From Pleodorina starrii (taxonomy: Eukaryota; Chlorophyta; Chlorophyceae; Chlamydomonadales; Volvocaceae): 64,000 nucleotides of DNA. A program made the translations under genes and the position numbers. Under the pieces are notes generated by a model. It searched no databases. It was not told where the DNA came from and saw only the letters and a list, made by a program, of their open reading frames with translations. This document shows positions 24,035 through 35,284 of the stretch, one piece after another. Location of the stretch: the NCBI GenBank assembly GCA_030267565.1, contig BRXU01000001.1, positions 6,448,001-6,512,000 on the forward strand, written 5' to 3'. Within the stretch, counting starts at the first letter, position 1; the number at the start of each line of letters is the position of its first letter.

Positions 24035-25835
24035 AAGCTGTACATGGGGCGGGGCAGGGCAGCGTCCAGCCGTACTGCTGCACAGGGTTTGTGGGCCCTG
24101 GCATAGGGCAGACTCTTGGTCTCGAAGGGCTTGAGCGACATTTGCAAAACATAGTAGCTGCTGTAGTGACTTCGTTTGGGAGGGGCGACGACCTTGGGAA
24201 GCGGGATGCTGATGGGATGGGTGCGAGAGTTCTTTCCAACCGACCAAGGAGGCCTCTGAAGGCATGCGTGCATTTTTCATCGTGAAGCGCCAAACGGGAT
24301 CCGCTGCGCAGAGGTCATGTCTTGCATTTGTGCGTGCGTACCGTGTGAGGGGAGGGAGGGAAGGGAAGGGCGTTTTCTGCGTTTTGAGGGGCGATTCACG
24401 TCGCCGGGGCATTGCTGGAGTAGATCACAGAACAACTTGGGAAGTGGGCTGAGCAATCAGCGTGCTATGCGTGGGTTATTTCCGCTACGGACTGCTTACG
24501 CTCGCAATGCACCCCTGGCTTCGGGGGAGCCCTTGTCCGGGGCAGCATGTTTTCTCAACTTGGAACGTGGACCGTATTTGACGCCTTGACGTATTTGCGA
24601 AGGGTCATGTGTTGTCGTTGGTGGCGTATTTGACGTTCCGTTGACTGTTCGGCTCAAGTGCAGGTGCCCACACCTTCGCCGTCTTGACAGTCGGATGTGT
24701 GTGCTGTAGATTTCGTGTGCGGTTGAAACGGGCAGGTGTGCTCACATCAAGGGGCTTGACTTACAAAAAATAACCATGATGAGGTTCTGGGCGGATGCAG
24801 AGTCGATAATGACCAATTACTTATGAATGTAGCAGGAAGCCGTGTTTTCCGTAATGTCCCCTCAGGCTCGCAGATCCGGGATCATGGGGTGGCGTGGTGC
24901 ATTTGGAGCGCATCTGGCAACCAATCGTCTTACCGGATTTCCAGCTAAGCGGATTTAATAGGCATGCAGCGCGGACATGTGACGACATGAGCAGCGCGAC
25001 GGGGGTTATTAAAGGCACACACGTTGCTTCAGCCCTTTTGTAGGTGACTTGAGCAGGGCGAGGTCGCTCATGCGTGTGGCGGAAAGATGAGCATTCGGGC
25101 CCAGAGTGGTATCATCCAAGTCGAATCAGCTAAAACAGGCGTGAGCCCTGCAAGCCCGACTGCACACGTGGCAGTACGCAGACCGGGCGGTCCATACCTC
25201 AGGTACTAAACCTTAGGGCGGGGTTTGAGATACTCAGGACAAGATCGAGGCACTGAATTGGTGACGGACAACGGGCGTTTAATCAAGTTTTGGCGAGTGA
25301 ACCACGCCTCCACCCGAAGGGGCCACCCTGTGCCTCCGTGCCCAACTAGCGGACCCGCGGTAGCCCGCTTTACGCCAACCGATACTTGCGCGGGCATGCA
25401 CTGCGGTCAAGCCATACAAATTAATATGCGCGGAGCTGGCGGTTGCGTATTTGGCAACGGTAGGGTTGTTTAAGGTGACTCGTACAGCTTGGAGACAGTG
25501 CGCAAGGATGTTCAAATGTGAGCTTGGTTGCGTAGAAAGTGAGCTGCCGTTATTTTTTGGCCGTTATTTCGCCTGCCCGTGGACGCGAGGTTGACGCAAG
25601 TTGGGAAGGTGCAAGTGTAACCGCGACTTGTGGTCTTGAGAATCCACGATGGCGTTTCTACTCAGAAGTGAGTCGTATCAAGGGTTAAAAATGTGCGGAT
25701 GTTTAATGCAGGAAAGCATGCACCTTGCACCGCGCCATGCTATCCAGCATACGTCAAGGCGATGGGCAGCTTGAAAAAGACGGCAGTAGCTGGGTTTATA
25801 TTATGAGCAACATATGATGCTACATAATATAAGTG
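24035..25835. other. intergenic between PP6 and PTEN genes
   Basis: About 1.8 kb with no gene I can support. The first few hundred bases should be the PP6 3' untranslated region. The only plus-strand TGTAA I found is at 25616-25620, which is rather far. The last part, near 25790-25835, is AT-rich and sits directly before the proposed PTEN start. Confidence 0.45.
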
Positions 25836-28614
25836 ATGCATCTTGCAGGTGCAAAGATGCCACACGTACCGTACCGTTGAGCTTTGTCAAAGCTTTGACT
25901 TGACCATCGCGACCAGACGCTCAATCGACGGGTGGCACTGTCATGGACGCCGACCGAGCCGCTCTTCCCCAACATACCCCGCCCGCGATTATGCTAAATA
26001 CACTGCCGTACCGTTGCCGAATCCGCCATGCCGGTGTGCACTCGCCCCTGCAACGACAGGGTTAGTGTCAACCAACAAGCGGCGCTATCAGCAGGATGGG
26101 TACGACCTGGATCTGTCCTACATCACGCCCCGTATCATTGCGATGGGCTTCCCCTGCGATGGCGTCTCCCGTAAGTGTGGCCCACACTCAAAGCAACGCG
26201 GCCGCACCGCACGATGGGGACCACACCCCGACCTCCGGACCATTACCCTCCCGCCGTGCACGGCCGCCGTCGCAGGCCTGTACCGCAACCCTCTGGGCGA
26301 TGTCGTGCGGCTATTGGAGGAGCGCCACGCCGGGCGCTACAAGGTGTACAACCTGTGCGTCGAGCGGGGCTACGACCCACGGGTCTTTCAAGGCCGCGTC
26401 ATGCGGGTGCCTATGTACGACGGCCAGGTGCGTTGTCGTATTCATTGCTCAAAATTATTATTTAACCCAGCAGTACGCGCAGGGTACATCGCACCCTTGC
26501 GCGCGGCCAAGTACAGACAAGGCCACTAGAACCGGGCCGTAGCCGCCTGAACACTTGAACGATGGAGGCCCCGGCATGAACCCCGGCATCCTCGGCAGTA
26601 CCGCGCCGACAATCCGTACCCGCCCCTCATCTGGGTCATCTCTTCTGGGTCCTCTCCCTGCACAGGCCCCGCCCCTGCACCTGATGCTGGACGTGTGTCG
26701 CGACGCCGCGGCTTGGCTGGCGGCGGACCCCAACCACGTGGTGGCGCTGCACTGCAAGGCGGGCAAGGGCCGCACGGGCGCGGTCGTGTGCGCCCTGCTG
26801 CTGGCGATGGTGGGTCCATTACCGTGTTACAACATTGAGGCGGGGCGGGGCGCAATGGCCGTGCTACGGCGGTGAAGGCGGCATCAATCGACCGTGTCCA
26901 TCTTCCGCCCGTGCACCACGCCCCGTGTGCGGAACACCTCACCCGGCAGCCCTCACCCGCCTGCCGTCGTTTTGTGCCACACCGCCGCCTTGTACGGCCA
27001 TCCTGGTACGGCAGGATTCGGAGCTTGGCCCCGCCTCCCTGGAGAGGGTCCTGGCGCTGTGGGCGGAGCGGAGGACCCGGGACGCCAAGGGCCTTTCCAT
27101 CCCCAGCCAGCGGCGGTAGGTGCCGTTTTGCAGCTGATGCAGGGAGCAAGGTGTGCCGCACGCATGGCATGCCACGTCGTTCGTTGTGCGTAAGCTTCTG
27201 TGTTCTGCGACCGTGGATCCAAACGTAGCGCAGCCTCCAGGGAGCATACGGCAGACTGTAGACGTCAGTCCCGTCACTAGGCCAACAAACGCGTTCGTGC
27301 CTGAACTCGAGTGGCTCCCAGCGTCACAACAGACGGTGCTATCGCCTGGATGCTGAGATTGCCAACCCTCTGCCCCTCAGGTTCGTCGGTCATTTTCACC
27401 AGCTGCTGTTATCGGCCCCCGCAAGCTGGCCTGAACCCGCCGTCGACGAGCTCTCGAACGCCGGGGAACTGCGCAACGGCCAGCAGGCCCTCCAAACGCA
27501 TCCGCAGCCTCAGGCCCCGCAGCCGCCACAGCCGCCCACGCCCCAGCCCGCGGATGAGGCCTGGCGGCCCGCGCAGCCGGGGCTCCGAATCCCTCCTTTG
27601 CTGGCGGCTGCTGCGGTTCCTAGACGCGCAGTGAGACTCCTGCGGCTGCGGTTCCGGGGCCTGCCGGCTTGGCTGCTGCAGGACTGCACGGCAAGCGTGT
27701 GGTGGCGACCCGCGGGTCATTACGAGGCCCACGCCGTGTGCCACGTGCGCACGCGCACCGCCGCAGGCTGCGCAGGTGAGTGATACAGGGAGACCTCACG
27801 ACCTGCGGGACCGTTCGCCTTGGGTTGGCTTGGTTCGTCTTAGGTAACGATTGCGTCCGTGACGCGTTCATAATGACGCGTGCATCGCACGTTCCTCGTA
27901 CCGCATTAACGTCATTAACGCCGCCTTGATCCCTTTCATTCGTCCATCCGCCCGAGTGCAGGCTGTGCACCTGACAGTGCAGCCGTGCACAGGCCGGGTA
28001 CTGGAAGTGCCGCTTGGGCCATTCGACGGTGCGATGCCGTCAGCGGCGGCGGCGGCAGCGGCGCATCAAGCGCCCAGGAGCTGTGCCTCGACCTCACGGC
28101 GTTGGCGCCGCTGCAGGCGCCGCAGCCTCCGTCGCCGCTGCCGTACTATGCGCCAGACAACGGCGTTGGACCCTCGGCCAAACTGCCTGGCCCTGGCGCT
28201 TCAGACGCAGCTGCATGTCTCGCTGCATCGTCGTCGCCAGCGGCGTCGGCGATAAACCAACCCCAAGCGACTCCGGGCCTGGATGGGGACGGATCGGGCT
28301 CCGGGCAACGCGCCCGGGGGACGGGGGTGTACGTCGAGTACGGGGCGCCTGCCGTGGGTGTTAAGCCGGGCCCGCCTGCGATTGCTGGGGACGTCAAGAT
28401 CCAGCTCTTTCGCGGCGCGCTCGCCGACCCGCCGCATGACGTGTTCAAGGGCTCGGTGACGCAGCTCAGTGCGTGGATCTGCACGTCGTACTTGGACCCA
28501 CGGGTCGGTTCCTTGGAGCTGGGTCGCGCCGAGCTCGATAAGCTTAGCAAGCGGCTGCGGCGGTGGCGGGGCGCTGTGGGTGTCGTACTAGAGTACGAAA
28601 CGCTCGCGCAATGA
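25836..28614 (+). CDS. PTEN-type phosphoinositide 3-phosphatase
   Basis: Proposed exons: 25836-25848, 26060-26170, 26276-26427, 26666-26809, 27015-27115, 27381-27775 and 27962-28614, giving 522 residues. PTEN removes the 3-phosphate of PIP3. The phosphatase domain has [36 protein letters not shown] and the P-loop [10 protein letters not shown] (121-130) with both PIP3-specific lysines. It continues with [22 protein letters not shown]2-like domain follows ([30 protein letters not shown] at the end), interrupted by a Pro/Gln-rich and a Gly/Ser-rich stretch. No long regulatory tail follows the C2 domain. The 13-base first exon is the least certain part; it was chosen because it gives an ATG and the right phase. 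The reading frame across 27962-28080 is also less certain. Three palindrome copies (26374, 27707, 28495) lie in the coding exons. Confidence 0.88.
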
Positions 28615-30089
28615 AGACGTCCAGGGCGAAGAGGAGAACAGTGGACAGCACGTGGGAGCGTTCGGCCGGTGTGGGTGCGCAATGTCGTCGCGTCAGCTCC
28701 ACACTCCGAAAGACGCCGATTGCGCCAGATTGAAGAGCGGTCTCGGCATGGAATGGTACCGTGTATCCATCCGTTGGCCGAGGCCTGTCGCCTGTGGGGG
28801 GAGGGGGCTGTGCTGCCGTCGCAGCCGCAGCAGCACCCCCTATCCAAAGATAGCCGTCGCAGCCGCACCTGCAGACTGCCCCGGCCAGCGCAGGCACCGG
28901 GTAGAGCAGGTACCAAACAACGACAGATGAAATTACGGTAACATCGGGTCGTTACTTGCCGAGGATTGTCGTGATTTGCCGAAGATGAAGCCGCTGTGTG
29001 TGCCGCAGACCTGCAGTTCGAAACAAGCAGCCTTGACGACCTCGTAAACGTGATCATGCAAACTGCTGTGCGATAAACTGGCCGTCAGGGTCTTGGAGTC
29101 ACATCGGTGCTTGCAAATTGCAGCCTTTGCAGGCTTGCAGGCTTGCAGCCCGTTCCGTTCGGTTTGCGGTTGATGAGTACCTCGGGTAAACGCGGGTTCC
29201 TTAGTTCACTGAAAGGAGAATGAACGTTCACTGAACCTGCACTGAACGCTCACCGTGAACGTTCAGTGAAGGTTCACCGTTCACCGTTCAGGCCCGTGTA
29301 CTGCAAGCAGAGCGGAATTAACGTCCTTTTGTGCTTTTGACTTATGAATAGCTGCCTAAGTGACCAAAGCTGCTGGGGCACATATAACGAACCGATACAA
29401 GGCCAAGCAGTCATGTGAATACCTTTTATGTGCGCGGGAACAGCGCTGGAGCATTGCGTGCCGTATTATTTTGCGAAATAGTACGACCTACAAGCGCACC
29501 GGTCCCTCACCACGGTCGGCACTCCCGAATAAATCTCTCTGCCGGCTAGTTCTGCATAAGTTCAACATGGATCTTGACAAGGCGCTGCTGCTTCTCGACA
29601 AGCATTGGTCGGCCGTGCATCCTCAGACAATTTATTTCGTCGGGTCCGGCATTTCGTTTGATGCATCTGCAGCTGCGGTCATGATTGCGTATTTGGAAGA
29701 CGGGAGTACCATTGACGTCGGCCACCTGGCTTTGACGAACGTTCACTGAACATTCAGTGAACGATCCCCGTGACTGTTCGCTGAACATTCAGTGAACGTT
29801 CAGCGAACAGTCACCAGTCGTTCACGTCGTGAAGGGAAACACCCGCGCTTACCCTAAGTAGTGCGGTTGATGTCAGTTGCCGTACTGACGATACTTTCGA
29901 CCAGGATCCAGACAGGGCTCCTGTTATGCACATCTGTGTTTCTTGCGCAGCTACAAGTTTCAATTCTCCTTACGTGCTCCAGCCCCACTTTTGGGCATTA
30001 CCTGAACAGCTCGCCGGCAAGCGGCAACCTTTCGCTAAAGCACTTTGCGCTCGACATACAATCGGCACTGAAATTGTGCATTACCAGAT
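28615..30089. other. intergenic with transposon-like element, upstream of RAF1
   Basis: About 1.5 kb. It holds the PTEN 3' region, where I find no TGTAA, a DNA-transposon-like element at 29184-29855, and 234 bases of unique sequence before the proposed RAF1 start. An upstream RAF1 exon could also lie here, because TTGCAG just after 30110 could act as an acceptor. Confidence 0.5.
29184..29855. mobile_element. non-autonomous DNA-transposon-like element
   Basis: The two ends form imperfect terminal inverted repeats. The left end reads GGGTAAACGCGGGTTCCTTA from 29184, and the complement of the right end reads GGGTAAGCGCGGGTGTTTCC ending at 29855. Just inside both ends are clusters of GTTCACTGAAC and GTTCAGTGAAC motifs (about 29205-29290 and 29738-29830), which form subterminal inverted repeats. 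The body (29345-29602) matches the minus strand of 1132-1405. No transposase is recognisable. It has only a short open frame with MDLDKALLLLDK, so it is probably a MITE-like or deleted copy mobilised in trans. I could not define a convincing target-site duplication. Confidence 0.65.
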
Positions 30090-33000
30090 ATGCTTTTGGC
30101 AACTAACTCAAATCTTGCAGCGCGCGGCCGCTGTCATAGCGTCTTAGTGCAAGCTCGCTTTGGCCGAGATGGTGGCCTGATTCTGGGGCCCGGCGGACCG
30201 AACAACAATGGAAACAACAACCAGCGGGCAAAGGAAGCCCGCCTGATTGTTCCGGGGCAGCAGCGACAGGCGCCGGGAGGACCTCAGCGGCTGCTGACTC
30301 CCGAAAAGAATCAAGGAGGCCGGCCTGGCGGCGAGGGCAGTTTCCTTCCGGACGATAGCACGTTGGGATTGGTCTCTGAACAATTGCCACTTGTCGGTGG
30401 CCCCCCAACCCTCAACAAATACCGACCACCAGCAGGCTTCATGAACGAAACGCTGCCAGATGACGCCACCGTCAACACGGATCCTCAGGAATTGCTGAAC
30501 AAGCTTCGGGCGCGCGCCGGTCACTGGCACGAGCTTGCGAAGTTCATCCCGGCGCTCAATTCCAAGGGATATAACTCGGCCGTCATCGACGAGATTACCG
30601 GCATCACGCCAGCTGAGCAGAACAAGTGGGTCGTGTCGGCCACCGTCTACGAGTCGGTAAAGGCTTCGCCGGCTGTTCCGGCCGAGGTGCTCCGGCGCTT
30701 CAACGGCGAGGGCGTGGACCTGCTCTACCCTTTCCGCTTCCTTAGCGCGGAACGCCGCGTGGCTGCCGCGCAGTACATCGTGGAGCAGGAACTGGATCCC
30801 ACGGTACGGCGGCATCATAATGGATTCTGGCACATCAAAAGCCGGGCCCGGCTTGCGTTGACCCGGGGCTGGGCATCCCGCTGCATCTGGATGGCCACGG
30901 CCAAGCCTCGGCCCAAGGCCCTCATTCGCCACGGGGCCCCACCATCGCCCCCGCCGCCAATGTCACCCCGTCGGTGCCGGTGCCGGTGCAAAGACGTAGC
31001 TACGAATCCGACCACCACTGCCGCCTCATGGGGCACAACCACACCGGCCCCGCCTGCCTGCCGGTACTGCCAGCAAACACACACACAGCCTGCGGGTTGG
31101 AGCCCCCGCCTGCTACCGCTCCCCCCCGCCATCCACCGCCCCCTTCCCCGCCCCTGCCCCACTGCCGCGCCGCTCCGGGACAACCTACCCAACCCTCACG
31201 ATTCCCACGAACCCCAATGCGCGCGCAGATGTGCGAGGTGCTGGCTCGCTCCATGAAGGAGTACGAGCGGCGGGTTCCGGAGCGGGCGGGCTTCACCGAC
31301 CACCCAGCGGACTGCCTGGCGTTCAAGTACCTCCGCGACGTAAGGCCCACCGTTGCGGCCGCTGCCACCCTGTCACACTGTCACGGTCGCTGTGGAGGGC
31401 TTGGCAGCCATGCAGGCCGGCGCGTGCGTGCTTGCGCACGTGCGCGTGTGCGAGTGTGTCTGCGGGTTGATGGCTGGCTGCAGCCCCCTGGGATTGCGAT
31501 ATGCAGCAGCCGCCTAGGCCTCGCGTGCGGTGGCATGGATGATGTGGTGGCGCTGCAGCTTCCGAAGCGGGCCAAGGGCTGCTGTCCCTCTCCTGCCGAT
31601 CGCCGCGATGGGCTGGGCTGGGGTTTGTGGTCTCGAGGTACCGGCCGGCGGGCGGCCAGTCCACCAGCCAGGATAGAGCCCTTCAGACAGACGATTCCTG
31701 CCGATTGATTAAATACGCTCACGCTTACGGTGACTCTGTCAGGCTCTGGAGTGCCGCAAGCGGGAGGATGCGGTGGCCAAGGTGGAGTTGGGACTGCAGG
31801 TGGCGCTGACGGAGGGGGCGCGGCAGAGGCTGGTGAGGAACGGAGGGGACCGGGAAGGGAAGGGAAGGGGCCGGGAGGGGAAGGAGGGTTGCGGGGGGGG
31901 GCCATGAGGCGGAGGGAAAGAGTGAGGAAGTCGAGGGAGGGGCCAGGGTGGGAGGGAGGGGCCAGGATGGCCCCAGCGCGGAGGACGGGTGTGGAGCCTT
32001 GACCCCCCAGGCAAATGAATCCCGTTGGGACACGAGACAGCGTTGACAAGGCACAGAACGCTCGACAAGAACAACGATTCAGAGTGCCTGCCACGCCATC
32101 CCATCCAACAACCCGATCAATCCCCCTGTCCCGTTGACCTGGTCCCCACCGACCCGTTTGCACCGCCAGCTCTCCGACCGCTAGCACCCCAACCCCGCAA
32201 CCGCCTTTTCCCAACCGCCAACTCCCACTCCCACCCACCGCGGTGGTGGTTGTTGTGGTGGTTGCCGTTCTCCAGGAGGAGCTGTTGGAGGAGAAGCCCG
32301 ACGCCAGCGAGTCGTCCTCGAGTGTGGCCGCCAGTCTGGTGCTGCTGCGCCTCAGTCCGGACGAGCTGGGCGTGAGGCCCGTGTGCGTGGCGGGGGAGCT
32401 GGGGCAGGTGCAGGTGAGTCGCGTGGGTGGCTGGGTGGGCGGCTGGGTGCATGGCACGACCACCACGACTGCCTTCGAGGCCGGCCGCCGGCATTTATTG
32501 CGCTGAACGTGACCATCGACTGCTCGCGTCCCCCTCAGGTCTCTGTCCCGCACTTCGCGTGGCTTGCCCTTCCCGCTGCTTCTCTCCATGTTGCCCCCAA
32601 CGCCACCCCAGCCTCAGTGTCGCCAATCGCTGTGTCTGTTCGTGCGTCCTCACCCCACTCTTTACCTCACGCCCCTCGAACCCCCCGTTCTTCGCGCCTT
32701 CCCTCAGCCCGAGGACGTGCAGGCGGCGCCTCGCACCAGCCAGTCGGGCGCATTCGGCATCTTCACCATGGACACCAGCGGCCCGCAAGGCGAAGCCGAG
32801 GCGTCCTCCTCGGGCCGCACCTCCACCTCCTCACGCAGCCCGTGGGGCTGGGTGGCGCTGCCGCAGTGGCGCGCGCTGTCCATGGCGCGTCACCCCGTGG
32901 CGCTGACGCTGCGGGACTGCTCGGCGGTGGCGGCGGTGCTGGCGGGATCGAAGGCCAAGGTGAGGGGTTGGGCGCACCGGGCACCTGGGTGGACAAAGCA

Positions 33001-33554
33001 GAACTCCTCTCCCCGGCTCTCTCTCCTTAAGGGGGGAGTACCGGTACTGCAGCATTGGGTACAGACGCGGCGGGAGAGGGTGCGGCTCGACAACCGGATG
33101 GGGCACAGGCGAGGCTTCGACTGGTTGGTGGGTCCCGTTGACCACAAACCGCCTTAGCGCAACACGCCCCAACCTGCACTGCCTTCCTCCCTCCCGACTC
33201 TGTGGACTGAACCCTCTTGCCCTCTCGGCGCCTGCGCTGGCTGCTGCTGGCGGTGCTGCTGGTGCTGGTGCGGGTGGTGTTTCGCGGACTTGTGCGCAGA
33301 CGGACGACGACAAGCGGCGGCTGCAGGGCCCGGGCATCCTGGTGGTGGACAAGGCGCCGGAGACGTTTCAGCAGGTGGATGAGGCCGCCTGGTATGTGGG
33401 GGTGCCGGAGGCCGGAAGGGCGCTGCAGATGATGGACGGCAGGCGCGCGGCGGCGGCGGCGGCGCGGGGGGCGCTGTTCGGTGCGGTGCTGTTCCTGGCG
33501 CGGCCGCCCGTCAAGGAGACGGTAGACCGCGGAACTGACCTGCTGCAGCTGTGA
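30090..33554 (+). CDS. RAF1: Rubisco accumulation factor 1 (RAF1)
   Basis: Six exons: 30090-30803, 31229-31339, 31743-31832, 32276-32413, 32708-32959 and 33300-33554, giving 519 residues. RAF1 is a plastid chaperone that holds Rubisco large-subunit dimers during holoenzyme assembly. The helical N-terminal domain is clear: DPQELLNKLRARAGHWHEL, IDEITGITPAEQNKWVVSA, FLSAERRVAAAQYIVEQELD, then MCEVLARSMKEYERR. After a flexible Glu-rich segment comes the beta domain with PEDVQAAPRTSQSG, WVALPQWRAL, PVALTLRDCSAV and the C-terminal ILVVDKAPETFQQVDEAAWY. The first 30 or so residues are basic and lack acidic residues, as in a chloroplast transit peptide. The start is uncertain because TTGCAG near 30120 could be an intron acceptor with an earlier exon. 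A transposon-like element ends 234 bases upstream. Confidence 0.9.
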
Positions 33555-35284
33555 GCGGGGCGGCGACGAGGAAGCGGGGCGGAGCGGTGCGGTGCGGAGC
33601 TGCGGGCGTGGTCGCGAGGGCGGCATCCGCGGCGGCGGCGCAGCTTTGCAGCGGCGCGGAGGAGTCACAGGATGTCAGGAGGCGGTGTTGTGGCTTCGTT
33701 GCGGTTGTGGGATGCGGAAGGGGGGCGGCGTGGCGAGGAGCAAGCCGCGGAGAGGGATGAGGGGGACTTGGAAGTTGGGATCCGCTCTGGCATGGGTGAC
33801 GGAGGGTGGAGAAGCCCTGCTGCGAGTGACGATGCCGGTGCGCCGCGGCTGCTGTCCGGACGCTGCAGCCATGGGTGCAATTGGTGCGGCCGTGCTTTGG
33901 GACTGGCGGCGTCTCAGTTGGTGGGCAGGAGGCTCGGCGGGCGTGGACGGGCGGCAGGCGGGGGCACTCTCGAGTACGGAATAAATTGCTATTCTACGCG
34001 TGGTCATTAGCGGGTACCGAAGGCGGGCACTTCGCACCACTATTGCTTTGGCACTTGGTTGTTGCACGAGGCTTGTCGCCCTTGCGGAGGGATGGATGGC
34101 CCTGCGAAAACGCGAAACCTCCCCAAGTTATACATCGTGTGCACATAAGATGTATTTGAGAGGGACGCGCTGTTGTCGAAAATTGCGCTGCCGGTCCCCC
34201 CGCAATTCACAGTTTGCGATGACGGCGTCCGCTATTTCATTGGTGGCAGGGTCTGCTGCGCCACGCGGGTTTGCAATTGCAGCGGGAGGGCATCCAGTGC
34301 TCGGAAGGGTTGGGAGCTTCCCTCGAGCGGGTTACGACGCGGCGGGCTGTCGGGCATCGCTTCTTCCGAAGGGACACACAAACCCGTTGGGGCGATGCCT
34401 CGTTCGCATGGTGGTCGCTGTTCGCACGACAAGCCTTGATGGTTTGTGCGGGGGGAGGGGGGCAGATGGGCCTCTGGGGATTTTGTGAACCTAAGCTCGC
34501 AAGCAGCGGGTGCCGCGGAAATGAGCTGTGTAGGTTTCCTCTTCGTCGGCCGTTGGGGCAACCCGGAAAGTCTCGGGGCGCACGCTCCGCCTCAGATAGC
34601 GTATCCAGACCGTGTGAAGGGCGTGGAAGGTGGTGGAGAGGCTCGTGTATGGAGGAACATATTGGGCATCGCCATGCCCAACCAATACCCCAATCCTCCA
34701 CGATCGGTCGAGTCCGTAAACCTAGCTGGTCGATGCCGCTATCCCAATGACTTGGTGAGAGCGAAGCACGTTGTGCGAGAGGCAGAGGTATGCGCAGGGT
34801 GAAGCGTTTCGTTCGCGTGCCGTCCTACTTGAAATTCCCGATGATTTTGTGTAAGTCCACAGTCCGTATGCCAGGTAGCGGCTCCAGCCCCCGATGGAAC
34901 CCTGGGTCAGTTTCGACGCCTCAAGGGGATTGAGGCGCAGCAAAAAACTATTGACTACAGGGCATATAATCACGATTGGAACACGTTGCAGCGGCCAGCG
35001 TAGCTCGCAGGGTCTCCTACGTTGTTGGCGATTGAACACGTGATGAACCAAAGTCACTTTGCGTTGACCATCAATGCCGCGTTCAGACAGTGGTTTTATT
35101 TGGTTCATCGCCTCAATTCTGAAAGGCCTTACATCGCCTCCAATTGCGTCTCCGGCACGTTGCTCGCCCTCCGTGTACGACTCACGAAAGCCTTTTTGCT
35201 GGGAACGTGACCACGCTTATAAAATAGTGCAGGAGTGTTAGAAGTGAGAAGTCCTTGTGGAAAGGACACGGACGTAATCACTTG
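33555..35284. other. intergenic between RAF1 and CPS small subunit
   Basis: About 1.7 kb without a supported gene. A plus-strand TGTAA at 34850-34854 is the only candidate polyadenylation signal for RAF1 that I found, which would make a tail near 1.3 kb. The right end holds a TATA box at 35218-35224 for the next gene. Confidence 0.5.
35218..35224 (+). promoter_or_regulatory. TATA box of the CPS small-subunit gene
   Basis: The heptamer TATAAAA lies 61 bases before the CPS start codon, a reasonable distance for a short leader. It stands in otherwise mixed-composition DNA on the coding strand. Confidence 0.6.

Noticed and set aside
23351..24412. Minus-strand open frame (353 residues)
   Set aside because: It is antisense to the PP6 catalytic exon.
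27926..28255. Alternative frame for the PTEN C2 region
   Set aside because: It begins plausibly ([20 protein letters not shown]) but soon turns into Arg-rich sequence and ends; the other frame keeps phase and reaches the clear C2 end. Some doubt remains.
31381..32589. Minus-strand open frame (402 residues)
   Set aside because: It is antisense to RAF1 exons and introns, Pro/Ser-rich, with no recognisable domain.
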